A DNA stretch of 64,000 bases from Methylobacterium sp. WL1 (GTDB taxonomy: Bacteria > Pseudomonadota > Alphaproteobacteria > Rhizobiales > Beijerinckiaceae): positions 4,009,001 through 4,073,000 of the forward strand of contig NZ_CP042823.1 of NCBI RefSeq assembly GCF_008000895.1, given 5' to 3'. Shown one piece after another: positions 44,392 to 53,948 of this stretch. Below the pieces are notes generated by a model. That model did not search any database, was not told the origin of the DNA, and worked only from the letters and a program-made list of their open reading frames with translations. The stretch's first letter is position 1, and every line of letters starts with the position of its first letter. The position numbers and the translations under genes are program-made.

Positions 44392-44853
44392 TCAATTTAA
44401 TATTTGTTGCATGTCCGGAATAATGACGAACTCTTCCCCGGACTTTACAATGGAACGGATGTATTCGGGCCGCCACGACGTGCCGATCGTCGGAGCCGGC
44501 TGGCGGGTCTCGAGGGGCACCGAGGTCACCTCGAACACCTTGTCGGCCACGAGCGCGACCAGGGTCGGGTCGCCGTCGAGATCCAGCTCGATCACCACGA
44601 ACCGGGTATCGGCCGTCGCGGCGTCCATCGGCATGCCGAAGCGCTCGCGGATGTCGGCGAGCGGCACCACGTTGCCGCGCACGTTGACCACGTGGCCGAG
44701 ATGCGGCCGCGCCCCGGCGACCCGGGTGGTCGGGATGGGGTCGATGATCTCGCGCACCATCCCGGCCCCGAGCGCGAAGGTCTCGGTGCCGATCCGCATC
44801 ATCACGACCTGGAAGGCGTGGCCCTGCTCGATCGCATCGACGAAATCGGTCAT
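44392..44853 (-). CDS. cheW: CheW coupling protein, second copy
   Basis: 153 residues. [60 protein letters not shown] and [16 protein letters not shown] are CheW motifs. The ATG at 44853 overlaps the cheA stop (TGATG), so the two are coupled. It is more diverged from the consensus than the first cheW and may serve its own receptor. Confidence 0.94.
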   Translation of the reverse strand: MTDFVDAIEQGHAFQVVMMRIGTETFALGAGMVREIIDPIPTTRVAGARPHLGHVVNVRGNVVPLADIRERFGMPMDAATADTRFVVIELDLDGDPTLVALVADKVFEVTSVPLETRQPAPTIGTSWRPEYIRSIVKSGEEFVIIPDMQQILN

Positions 44854-46988
44854 CACGCCACCTCGCGGTATTCGCGCAGCCCGTCCGGGGCGGCGCCGAT
44901 CTGCCCGCCGGCCATCAGCTGGGCCGGGTCGATGATGAGGGCCGCGGTGCCGTCGCCCAGGATCGTGGCGCCCGAGAAGGTCGTGACGTCGGCGTGCAGC
45001 TTCGACAGCGACTTGATCACCGTCTGGTGATTGCCGAGGATCTGGTCGGCCACGAGCCCGAACCGGGCCTCGCCCACCGAGACGATGATCACCTTCTGGT
45101 AGCGGTCGGGCTCGCCGGCCGCCGCGAACAGGGTGCGCAGCCGCAGGAACGGCACGAGGTCGCCGCGGATGTTGAGGAAGTCCCGGCCGCGGTCGCTGCG
45201 CCCCCCCCCTCGGGCAGCTCGACGCATTCCTCCACGGCCGCCAGCGGCAGCACGTAGCGGCCGTCGCCGACCCGGATCAGCAGGCCCTCGATGATCGCGA
45301 GCGTCAGCGGCAGGCGCAGCACGAGGGCGGTGCCCGCCCCCGGCTCGGTGGTGATGTCGATCGAGCCGCGCAGGGCCTCGATGGTCCGCTTGACCACGTC
45401 CATGCCGACGCCGCGGCCCGACAGCGACGAGATCGCTTGGGCCGTGGAGAAGCCCGGCGCGAACAGGAACTGGTAGACCTGCTGGTCGGTGAGCGGGGTG
45501 CCGGGCGCCACCAGCCCGCGCTCCTCGGCCTTGGCGCGGATGCGCGCCACGTCGAGCCCGGCGCCGTCGTCGCGCACGCTGACGTGGACCTGGGCGCCGA
45601 CATGCTCGGCGCTGAGCGTGATTCGCCCGGTGGCGCTCTTGCCGGAGGCGCCCCGGCGGGCGGGATCCTCGATCCCGTGGTCGATGGCGTTGCGGATGAG
45701 GTGCACCAGCGGATCGGCCAGGCGCTCGATCACGGTCTTGTCGAGTTCGGTGTCCTCGCCCTCGGTCACGAAGGTCACGGGCTTGCCGAGATCCCCCGAC
45801 AGGTCGTGGACGAGGCGCCGGAACCGGCTGAACAGGGCCCCGATCGGCACCATGCGGATGCTCATGGTGGTGTCGCGCAGCTGTGCCGACAGCCGCTCGA
45901 TCTCCTCCGCGATGGTCTGGAGCCCGGCATCGGCGTGGAGGCCGGCCAGCTGGCTCAGCCGGGCCTGGGCGATCACCAGTTCGCCGACCCGGTCGAGCAG
46001 CTCGTCCAGCCGCTCGGCCTCGACCCGCATGGTGCTGGCCGCGCGCGGCTCGGCACTGCGGGCGGGGCCGCGCCGCCCAGGTGTTTTGCCGCCGGCGGCA
46101 CGGTCGGCGGTCGGGCCACGGGCGCAGGCGCCGTCTCCGACACCGCCGGCACGGGGGCTGGCGCGGGGACGGGCGCGGAGCCGGCACCGGCGCAGATGCC
46201 GGCGCGACGGCCGGCAGGGCGGACCGCTCCTGCTCTGGGTCCGGGACGCCCGGAGGTGCGTCCTGGGATCCATGCAGCAACGGCGCCAGGGTCAGCACCA
46301 TGTCGTCGCGCACGAACAGGAAGACGTCCTCGATCGCCTCCCGGGTCGCGGCGCCGCGCAGGGTCACGTCCCAGCCGAGCGCCAGGCTTTCCGGGTCCAG
46401 GGCGCCGAGGTCGGGCAGCGCGTCGAGGCGGGGCACCAGTGTGCAGGGGCCGAGTTCGCGCAGCTCGTCGAGCAGCGCCAGCGGGTTGGTGCCGTTGCGC
46501 AGCACCTCCGGGGCGAACGCGATCCCGATCCGCCAGCCTGCGGCCGGCTCGGGCGCGTCGGCGATCGCCTGCGCCTGTGCCGGCGCCCCCTCCTGCTGCG
46601 CCGGCTGGGCCTGCGCGCGGCCGACCAGGCGCTCGAGCTCGGCCAGGATCGCATCGCCGATCACCGGGGCGGTGACCTCCGGATCCTCGATCAGCGTGCG
46701 GATGTAGTCCTTCGCCGAGAGGGAGACGTTGACCAGCTCGGCGCTGATCGGCACCGCGCCGCGCCGGACCAGGTCGAAGGCGGTCTCGAAATCGTGCGTG
46801 AAGGCCGCGACCCGGTCGAAGCCGAACATCGCCCCCGATCCCTTGATCGTGTGCAGGGCCCGGAACGCGGTGTCGACCAGCGCGGTTTCGCCGGGCCGGT
46901 CGCCGAGGTCGAGCAGCGTGGTCTCAAGGCGGTCGAGAAGCTCATTGGCCTCCGCCAGGAACACCGCGCGTGGATCGTGATCAGTCAT
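44853..46988 (-). pseudogene. cheA: CheA chemotaxis histidine kinase, frameshifted
   Basis: The Hpt domain carries the phospho-His in FRALHTIKGSGAMFGFDRVA. A P2-like region follows (about 150-245), then a Pro/Ala-rich linker. The kinase has the N-box LVHLIRNAIDHGIEDPARRG, G1 VSVRDDGAGLDVARIRAKAE and G2 SLSGRGVGMDVVKRTIEALR. A C-terminal CheW-like domain (DFLNIRGDLVPFLRLRTLFA) follows. The frame changes near 46178 and 46070 in the linker and at a C-run at 45202-45211. Three added bases give 713 codons. All domains are otherwise complete, so it is probably functional in the organism. Confidence 0.88.
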
Positions 46989-47367
46989 CGTCGAGCGGAT
47001 CCCGTTGCGCCGTCTTCGAAAATACCGGGGCGATCACGCGCCCACCGAGGACGCTGCCCAAAGGCTATACCCCGCGATAGAGCCGAGATCAGGTCTATCA
47101 ATCAGGCCACACCATACTTTAAACCCGTTAAAAAATGAAGCGCTTTATCCATCAAAAATCTCAGATCTGCGCTTTTCCCGCGCTAAAATACGTTTCTTTA
47201 AGAAACCTAATTTTGGTGCGATGAACAAAATCGGCTCTCGATTGCAAAATATGGAGACCTACAGCGAGATTAATCTAATAATTCCGCAGACTAATCGCCA
47301 ATTCTACATAACGCCCTAGATTTTTTGCATCGGATACGCCCATCGCGCACCGAAGACGGGCGCGAAG
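46989..47367. other. Intergenic, AT-rich
   Basis: 379 bp before cheA. It is unusually rich in A and T for this genome (47105-47330) and likely holds the che operon promoter. No gene was found. An open frame on the plus strand lacks protein-like composition. Confidence 0.45.
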
Positions 47368-48507
47368 TCAGAACAGGTCGATGCCGGCCAGAGGATCGTC
47401 GTCGTGCAGCCGCGCCGGTGCCGCCTGGCCCAGCAGGCGGTGGGACATCCGCTCCCGGACCTCGCCGAGGGTACACCCGGCGATCATCGCGGCCGCCCAG
47501 TCCCGCTCCGACCCGGCGCCGGCCTCCGGGGCCGCCGGAAGCGCCCGCAGGATCGCCTGCAGGTTCTGCATCCGCTGCTTGGCGAGGTCTTGGAACTGCA
47601 TGGCCACGATCGCGCCCGAGACGTCCTGGGTGATCGCCTCGGTGGTCTGCACGGTCTGGCTCAGCACGCCGGCGAATCGCGAACTCTGCTCGACCAGGGC
47701 CTGCATCACCAGGCGGACCCGGGCGTCGGCGTTGCGGCTCTCCTCCGACATATCGATGGTGGCGATGTCGTGCAGCAACGCGTGGCTGCTGCGCAGACCG
47801 GTGGCGATCGAGCCGATCTGCCGCTTGATCACCCCCGACAGGGCGTTGATCGTGCCGGCGAGGCTGCGGACCTCGTCGACGACCACCGCGAACGCCTTCC
47901 CGGCCTCCCCGGCCCGGGCCGCCTCGATCTTGGCGTTCAGCGCCAGCAGGTTGGTCTGGCGGTTGATCTTCTCGATCTCGGCGATGCTGCCGTCCACGGA
48001 GGACAATTCGCCGAGCACGCCGTTCAGCGCATCCCCCATGGTGGCGCCGCGCGACGCCATGAAGCCGATCCGGTCGTTGAGCATCGCCAGGATCTCGCCG
48101 AGCGCCCCCGCGACCTCGGCGAGCGGCCGCTCGGCCCCGTCGATCCGGACCGACTGGACCGCCGTCACCAGCCCCTGCACGATCTCGGACTGGCCCCGCG
48201 TCGTCGTGGCGATCCGCTGGAACCGGTCCGACACGCCGTGCACGTCGGCCTCGACATCCGCCGAGATGATCCCGAGCTCGTCGATCAGCGCATCCAGGGT
48301 CCGGCGCTGGACCTCCGACAGGCCGAGCCGCGCCTGGAGCACGTCGGCGGCCGCGCCCCGGCCCTCCGGACGCACCACCACAGGCTCGGCGGCGGTCTCG
48401 GCGACGGGCTCGGCGATGGTGTCGGCCCGGTCGGACTCTTGAGCCGCGCGCGGATCCGCTGCGTCCGCCCGAGCTGTCCTGAGATTCGCGCGCCCCCAGA
48501 AGGCCAT
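47368..48507 (-). CDS. Soluble methyl-accepting chemotaxis protein-like receptor
   Basis: 379 residues, with no transmembrane helices. After a variable N-terminus, the region 170-260 ([40 protein letters not shown]) is the signalling-tip hairpin. A second helical part ([20 protein letters not shown]) resembles the linker of cytoplasmic receptors that bind internal cues. The '[14 protein letters not shown]' motif is shared with soluble MCPs near CheY genes. It sits upstream of cheA in the same direction. Confidence 0.85.
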   Translation of the reverse strand: MAFWGRANLRTARADAADPRAAQESDRADTIAEPVAETAAEPVVVRPEGRGAAADVLQARLGLSEVQRRTLDALIDELGIISADVEADVHGVSDRFQRIATTTRGQSEIVQGLVTAVQSVRIDGAERPLAEVAGALGEILAMLNDRIGFMASRGATMGDALNGVLGELSSVDGSIAEIEKINRQTNLLALNAKIEAARAGEAGKAFAVVVDEVRSLAGTINALSGVIKRQIGSIATGLRSSHALLHDIATIDMSEESRNADARVRLVMQALVEQSSRFAGVLSQTVQTTEAITQDVSGAIVAMQFQDLAKQRMQNLQAILRALPAAPEAGAGSERDWAAAMIAGCTLGEVRERMSHRLLGQAAPARLHDDDPLAGIDLF

Positions 48508-48954
48508 CACCGTGTATTCCTCGGACTCTGCCAGATATTGCCGGGGACAGGCTTGAACGCAGGACTATCAATCACCGGGTTCCTAGCCGCGTCCTCTGAA
48601 TGAAAAGTTATGCTCCGGGCAGTCTGATCTCCGATCATGCAGATGATGTGACTCATTGTGCTTTGAAGCGATCATCATCTCAAGAAACGTCAATATCAAT
48701 ACAAGCCGCGTATTGGTGCTGAAATACAGTCGGATACCAGTCTCAGCCGAACCAGTATGCCGAAATAAAACCAATGAATTCGGCAAATATAAAACCGCTC
48801 CCCCGGCCCGGTCGAGCAGTTTTCAACAGGAATTGCAGCGCGACGGGTCGGACAATCCTGGCCGTTATGGTCAGCTCAAGGAAACTTTAACGGGCGCGAC
48901 TCTTTATGCGTACGGCTGCAGCCAGTCCGGCCGCGCCTCAGCAGCGGATTGCTC
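48508..48954. other. Divergent promoter region
   Basis: 447 bp between the soluble receptor (minus) and the STAS gene (plus), AT-rich from 48600 to 48790. It presumably holds both divergent promoters. No gene is supported. Confidence 0.45.
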
Positions 48955-49248
48955 ATGGCCGAACACCTCACCCTCACGATGCCGGCCGATTGTACGCTGC
49001 GGACCGCGCAGGCGCTCCAGGACGATGTGCTGGCCGCCATCGAGGGCGGGTCGCGGCTCGTGCTGGATTGTGCCGCGATCGAACGGACCGACATCACCTT
49101 CGTCCAGCTCGTCGCCGCGGCCGCCCGGACCGCCGGCCGGCGCGGCCTCACCCTAGACCTGACCAACCTGCCCGACCCGGTCGTGACGGCGTTCCGGCGC
49201 GCCGGCATCGCACCGCACGCCCCGTTCGACGCCGCTCCCGCTCTCTGA
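48955..49248 (+). CDS. STAS-domain protein
   Basis: 97 residues. LTLTMPADCTLRTAQALQDD, SRLVLDCAAIERTDITFVQL and LTLDLTNLPDPVVTAFRRAG match the STAS fold of anti-sigma antagonist-type proteins. In the loop where others have a phosphorylatable Ser (DSSGL), this one has TDITF, so Thr may substitute. STAS genes next to cheY occur in several chemotaxis loci, where they interact with the signalling array. It is 20 bp upstream of cheY. Confidence 0.8.
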   Translation: MAEHLTLTMPADCTLRTAQALQDDVLAAIEGGSRLVLDCAAIERTDITFVQLVAAAARTAGRRGLTLDLTNLPDPVVTAFRRAGIAPHAPFDAAPAL

Positions 49249-49268
49249 TCCCAGGACCGCGCCCCACC

Positions 49269-49634
49269 ATGGCCACCGTTCTCGCCGTCGACGATTCGCC
49301 CAGCATCCGGCAGATGATCAAGATCGTGCTGAGCCCCGCCGGCCACACGGTGATCGAGGCCGCGGACGGCGCCGAGGGTCTCGCCAAGGCGAAGGCCGGG
49401 GCGATCGACCTGGTGATCACCGACCTCAACATGCCGGTGATGAACGGCATCGAGATGATCCGGCAGCTGCGCACCGTGCCGTCCTGCGCGGGCGTGCCGA
49501 TCCTGTTCCTGAGCACGGAATCGGACGAGTCGGTGAAACAGCAGGCCAAGTCCGCCGGCGCCACCGGCTGGATCACCAAGCCGTTCAAGCCGGAACAGCT
49601 CCTGGCGGTGGTGTCGAAGCTGATCCGGGCTTGA
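49269..49634 (+). CDS. cheY: CheY response regulator
   Basis: 121 residues, a receiver domain only. AVDDSPSIRQMIKIVLSPAG holds the acidic pair, LVITDLNMPVMNGIEMIRQL holds the phospho-Asp, and LFLSTESDES and GWITKPFKPEQLLAVVSKLI hold the conserved Thr and Lys. It would carry the signal from CheA to the flagellar switch or another output. It follows the STAS gene in an operon divergent from the receptor-cheA genes. Confidence 0.95.
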   Translation: MATVLAVDDSPSIRQMIKIVLSPAGHTVIEAADGAEGLAKAKAGAIDLVITDLNMPVMNGIEMIRQLRTVPSCAGVPILFLSTESDESVKQQAKSAGATGWITKPFKPEQLLAVVSKLIRA

Positions 49635-50154
49635 GCCGCCGCCTCTCCCGAGCGGTCCACCGGATGCACACAACAGGGCCGTTCGGCGGCAAGCCTCGGA
49701 AACGCAACGCGTTTCCCCCGCCCCCTTGTGACTGCGGGTCAGACAGGGGAGAATTTTAATCTCCGCTCAGGGCGGACGGCTCAGTCTTTTTCTCGTGACG
49801 ACCTGACCGATACAGCCCCGCGCCGTCATTCCGGGGCTGCGCGGCGGAGCCCGGGATCCAGAGACGCCGGCGTATTAAGCTCCTGCACCGACGGCGGTTC
49901 TGGATCCCGGGCTCGCCTGCGGCGCCCCGGAATGACGGCGCGGGTGATCGCGTGTGGGACCCACCCTCGGGAGATGAATCGTCCAGCCCGTGTAACCCCG
50001 ATCCCGCCGCGTGCGGGAATCCACAGGCCCGTGTGGATGACGGCGGCAGCGGCAACGTGGGATCGGAACGGGGACCCGACCGGCACGTTGACCGGCGCAA
50101 TCACGAACCAATCACGGCGTCTCACACAGTTCGACACAGCGGGTCGGGTACAGA
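49635..50154. other. Intergenic region with dispersed repeat
   Basis: 520 bp between cheY and the histidine kinase. The palindromic repeat at 49824-49937 occupies the middle. The rest shows no gene. Confidence 0.6.
49824..49937. repeat. Dispersed palindromic intergenic repeat, copy 2
   Basis: Begins CGTCATTCCGGGGCTG and ends GCGCCCCGGAATGACG. Its left half matches the complement of the right half of the copy at 7538-7650, so the two copies are in opposite orientation. Typical of REP/BIME-like intergenic elements. Confidence 0.8.
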
Positions 50155-51246
50155 ATGGGCGGTCAGCCACCAGGGTCCGGAATGGCTGCGCCGCCGGCGG
50201 CCGACCAGGCGGGAGATCCGTCGCACGGGGCCGCTTTGACGGGCAGCGTCGCGCTGGGCGACAGCTTCCGGCGGTTCGCCGACGTGGTGCCGCTGATGCT
50301 GTGGCGCTCGGACGAGAACGGCCACGCGGTCCATCACAACGAGTGCTGGCTGGAGTTCACCGGCCGGCCCCTCGAAGAGGAGCTGAGCGTCGGCTGGCGC
50401 AGCGGCCTGCATCCCGAGGATTTCGAGCGCCACGCCCAGATCGTCTCGGAGGCGTTCGCGGCGCGCTCGCCGTTCACGGTGGAATTCCGGCTTCGGCGGC
50501 ACGACGGCGTCTACCGCTGGCTGCTCGACACCGCCCGCCCGCTCGTGGAGGACGGCCGGTTCCAGGGCTATCTCGGCACCTGCTTCGACATCACCGACCG
50601 CAAGCATGCGGAGGAGCATATCGAGCAGGCGCTCGCCGAGAAGGAGGCGCTGCTCGCCGAGGTCTACCACCGGGTCCGCAACAACCTCCAGGTGATGGTC
50701 AGCCTGATCGGCCTGTACGGGCGGGCCGCCCCGGAACCGTGCCGCGGCAGCTTCGAGGCGCTGGGCCAGCGGGTGCGGGCGATCGCCCTGGTACAGCAGC
50801 ACCTGCACGAGGCCCCTCACATCGCGTCGATCGACCTGCACGACTACCTGCACCGCCTGGCCTCGGGCCTCGGGCAGCTGCGCCGGGCCGGACGGATCGG
50901 CGTGCAGGTCGGCGGCTCCGGGACCGGGCTGGTCGAGCCGCGCACCGCCAACGCCCTGGGCATGATCGTCGCCGAGATCGTGGCCGAGTGCCTGGACGCC
51001 ACCGCCGAGCACGTCGCCTGCTCGATCGCCATCGAGATCGAGCGCGCGGAGGGGCAGCCGCTGCGCGTCTCGATCGTCTCCGGGGTGAGCGAGATGGCCG
51101 CCACCGGACGGTCCAACATCCCCAAGCTCGGGCCGCGCCTGATCGCGGCCTACGCGGCCCAGGCCGAGATCCAGGTCGCGGGCGATGCCAGCACGGCCAC
51201 GCCCCTGATGCTGACCCTGCCGCCGACGCAGCCGCCGGAGACCTGA
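50155..51246 (+). CDS. PAS-domain HisKA_2-type histidine kinase with degenerate ATPase
   Basis: 363 residues. A PAS/PAC domain (about 38-150, GVYRWLLDTARPLVEDGRFQ) is followed by the HisKA_2/HWE-like phosphoacceptor helix LLAEVYHRVRNNLQVMVSLI. The C-terminal region has the outline of the GHKL fold (LGMIVAEIVAECLDATAEHV), but the N-box Asn and the DxGxG loop are absent. It may work as a phosphotransfer or scaffold protein rather than a kinase. It lies 520 bp after cheY. An in-frame ATG at 50182 is an alternative start. Confidence 0.75.
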   Translation: MGGQPPGSGMAAPPAADQAGDPSHGAALTGSVALGDSFRRFADVVPLMLWRSDENGHAVHHNECWLEFTGRPLEEELSVGWRSGLHPEDFERHAQIVSEAFAARSPFTVEFRLRRHDGVYRWLLDTARPLVEDGRFQGYLGTCFDITDRKHAEEHIEQALAEKEALLAEVYHRVRNNLQVMVSLIGLYGRAAPEPCRGSFEALGQRVRAIALVQQHLHEAPHIASIDLHDYLHRLASGLGQLRRAGRIGVQVGGSGTGLVEPRTANALGMIVAEIVAECLDATAEHVACSIAIEIERAEGQPLRVSIVSGVSEMAATGRSNIPKLGPRLIAAYAAQAEIQVAGDASTATPLMLTLPPTQPPET

Positions 51247-51342
51247 TCTCCGGCGCCGCGCCCCCTGGTGGTTCGCACGGGAGTCGCCAGATCTCCCCCA
51301 GCGCCGTATAGCGGCCCCGCCCAAATCCGGATCCGGTCCACC

Positions 51343-51774
51343 ATGGTTCCCCCGATCGACACCATCGTCGAGAATTTCGCGTTCATCGACGATTGGGAAG
51401 AGCGCTACCGCTACCTGATCGAGCTCGGACGCGCCCTGCCGCCGCCGGACCCGGCGCTGCACGCCGAGACCAACAAGGTCCAGGGCTGCGCCAGCCAGGT
51501 CTGGATCGACCTCGACGTCGACCGCTCGGACTCGGAGCCGCGCCTGCGTATGCGCGGCGACAGCGACGCCCACATCGTGCGCGGCCTCGTGGCGCTGATG
51601 ATCGCGCTGTTCGACGGCAAACCCCTGCGCGAGGCCGCGGAGACCGACGCGTTCGCACTCTACACCAAGCTGGGCCTGGGCGAGCACCTGACCCCGCAAC
51701 GCTCGAACGGCGTCCGCGCCATGGCCGACCGGGTCCACCGGGATTCGGTGCGGTTCCTGGGGGCCGAGGCGTAG
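51343..51774 (+). CDS. sufE: SufE-family Fe-S assembly protein
   Basis: 143 residues. NFAFIDDWEERYRYLIELGR, NKVQGCASQVWI (the sulfur-accepting Cys in GCAS) and MRGDSDAHIVRGLVALMIAL are SufE motifs. It accepts sulfur from the SufS desulfurase for iron-sulfur cluster assembly. The Suf operon itself is not in the window. Convergent with DUF6456. Confidence 0.94.
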   Translation: MVPPIDTIVENFAFIDDWEERYRYLIELGRALPPPDPALHAETNKVQGCASQVWIDLDVDRSDSEPRLRMRGDSDAHIVRGLVALMIALFDGKPLREAAETDAFALYTKLGLGEHLTPQRSNGVRAMADRVHRDSVRFLGAEA

Positions 51775-51882
51775 GATCGGGCCGACTCGGCCGGCCCCTC
51801 ACCCGCGCGGGCTGGCGCATTCCCGCATCGCCGGATGCAAAGGGTGAAGCCGAGACCCCTCCGGCGTCCGCACCGGTCCCCC

Positions 51883-52724
51883 TCACGCCCGCCACAGCCG
51901 CAACGGCCCGTGGTCCGGTCCGGTCGCCTCGCGTGCCAGGCCGTAATGCTCGGCCAGCCGCCCCAGGGCGATGCGGACCACGACCTTGGCCGAGCGGGCC
52001 GGCCAGCGGCGCTCGGCCTCGATCCGCTCCAGGCCCTTGAGGAAGCCGCACAGGTCGATCAGCAGCCCCGACAGGTCGCCGCCCACGGCGTCGAGGGCGC
52101 CGCGGACCCGCTGGCGCGCGGCGATCACCTGGTCGGAGGCGGCGGCCGGGTCGCGGGCGCTGCCGCCGTCGACCCGGGGGCGCCGAGTTCGATCCCCATC
52201 CGGGGCAGCATCGCGGCCGTGGTCATGTCCCGGCGCAGCCGCTCGCCGGCCTCGAAGGCGGCCGGGTCGATCAGCGGTGCGCCGTCGCCGCCCCGGCGCC
52301 GGACCATCCAGGCCAGAGGATTTTCCGAGGCGTTGCGCAGGGTCGGCTCCGGCCCGCTGCCTGGCTCGACCGTGAGATCGTGGTGTTGGGCCAGGAACGC
52401 CATCCCGTCCGGGGCCCCGCCGCGCCGCAGCCGCGCCTGCCCGGCCGTGCCGAGCGTCAGCCGGGTGCCGCCCGGGTTCCAGGCGGCGAGGTCGGCCTCG
52501 ACCAGCGCCTGCCCGGCCGCGCAGGAGAAGCGTCCGCTCCCCACCGAGACCCCGTCGCCGCCGCGCCGGACGAGCAGCCCGTCCTCGGTGAGCGGATCCG
52601 GCCGGGCATAGGCCCCGGCCTCCCCGAGCCGGGCCAGAAGCCGCGCCGCCTCGGACGTCAGGGGCGTCCCGGCCATCCCACGCGCCGCCGCCTTCGCTCG
52701 GCTGGACTTCACCTTTTTGTTCAT
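51883..52724 (-). pseudogene. DUF6456-family protein, one frameshift
   Basis: The N-terminal frame ([60 protein letters not shown]) continues after a shift near 52180 as [56 protein letters not shown]. This order is the alphaproteobacterial DUF6456 family. One added base in a C/G run gives 281 codons. Function unknown. The start is ATG 52724. Confidence 0.75.
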
Positions 52725-52815
52725 GTTTTGTTCCAATACCGATATGCGAGGGCCCGTCGCCACGCCTACCGGACGATCGGCCCGATTGTCAAGGCTTATT
52801 TACCTAATACGGGAT

Positions 52816-53028
52816 TCAGGTCCGACGCTGTCCCGTCGGCGGCTGGCGGAGGATCTCGGCGATCTCCGCCTCGGACTTGCCCCGGACCGCGTAGCCCAGG
52901 TCTTCGAAGCGATCGATCAGCGTTGCGCTGTCGGCGGCGGAACGCGCGGCCCATTCGGAGAGGGCGGCGTTCACCCGCACGATGTCCTCCGCGGGATCGC
53001 CGTCCTGCGGGTCGGGAATGGCGTTCAT
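52816..53028 (-). CDS. Small hypothetical protein
   Basis: 70 residues from ATG 53028 (MNAIPDPQDGDPAEDIVRVN, RFEDLGYAVRGKSEAEIAEI). The frame extends upstream to 53088 but without protein-like composition. No family is recognised. It lies between mucR and DUF6456 on the same strand and has a compact helical pattern typical of a conserved alphaproteobacterial hypothetical. Confidence 0.65.
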   Translation of the reverse strand: MNAIPDPQDGDPAEDIVRVNAALSEWAARSAADSATLIDRFEDLGYAVRGKSEAEIAEILRQPPTGQRRT

Positions 53029-53143
53029 GCTCAGCACCTCGGCGCGGGACGGGGGTTCGACGGCCTCGCAGGAAGCGCGCCATCGCAACCCAACGTCCGA
53101 CGGCGTCCCGGTTTCCCGGCTCGCGGTCCCGGTCGGCTCGCCC

Positions 53144-53569
53144 TCAGGCGGCGCTCCGGAAGGCGTCGGGCCGGCCCAGCCCGATCGCCTTGGCGAGTTC
53201 GGAGCGGGCCTTGGCGTAGTTCGGCGCCACCATCGGGTAATCGGCGGGCAATTTCCACTTCGCGCGGTATTGCTCGGGGCTCATCCCGTACTTCGAGCGG
53301 AGATGCCGCTTGAGCGACTTGAACGTCCGCCCGTCCTCCAGGCAGACGATGTAATCCGCCGTCACCGAGCCCTCGACCGGGACCGCCGGTTCCGCCCGCG
53401 CGTCCACCGGGCCGGCATGGTCCTCCGCGACCCGTTTCAGGGCCGCGTAGACATTCCCGAACAACGGCCGCAATTCGCCCACCGGGACGGCGTTGTTGCT
53501 GACATAGGCCGCCACGATATCGGCCGTCGCACCGACGAGATCGATCCCGTTCCTGTTCTCTTCCACCAC
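53144..53569 (-). CDS. mucR: MucR-family transcriptional regulator
   Basis: 141 residues. IVAAYVSNNAVPVGELRPLF, DYIVCLEDGRTFKSLKRHLR and MSPEQYRAKWKLPADYPMVA match the MucR/Ros family with the prokaryotic zinc-finger region. The second zinc-binding residue pattern (C..D..xxxx..H) is present as C-x-E-DG-x(8)-H. It controls exopolysaccharide, motility and virulence genes in rhizobia. The GTG at 53569 follows a purine-rich GGGGGGAC. Confidence 0.92.
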   Translation of the reverse strand: MVEENRNGIDLVGATADIVAAYVSNNAVPVGELRPLFGNVYAALKRVAEDHAGPVDARAEPAVPVEGSVTADYIVCLEDGRTFKSLKRHLRSKYGMSPEQYRAKWKLPADYPMVAPNYAKARSELAKAIGLGRPDAFRSAA

Positions 53570-53948
53570 GTCCCCCCGATTTCCTAAGAAGCGTGCGTCT
53601 CGCTTCTGCCCTCGCCAGTTCAAGCAGCGCCTGATGCAGGCATCGGGACAGAGTGGCACCCAGCACAAACAAGCGGCCCCAGGCCGGGAGTGCACCAATC
53701 GATCCCTCATACGAAGGTACAACAGGCGGCTTTGTATTACAAGTTAGAACATCATTACGGATACGCGCCGATGTTTCGGTTGCGCGATACTTAAAGTTCC
53801 GCCATCCCATCTAGAAGTAGACCGTCATTTTCTTGAAACCTACCTAAAGTTATGTCCTGGCCGGTTCCGGCGTCGCGGCGGCTTGCGTCCCGGCCCCGGG
53901 CGGGACACATCCCCAGACCGGGCGTGACGGAACCCGGCGGGAGAGACG
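53570..53948. other. Intergenic, mucR promoter region
   Basis: 379 bp between mucR (minus) and oligopeptidase B (plus). It is AT-rich from 53700 to 53850 and has no gene, as expected for two divergent promoters. MucR is often autoregulated through such AT-rich upstream DNA. Confidence 0.5.

Noticed and set aside
47005..47319. 104-codon plus-strand open frame upstream of cheA
   Set aside because: AT-rich intergenic DNA with no protein-like pattern or start signal. Taken as promoter region.
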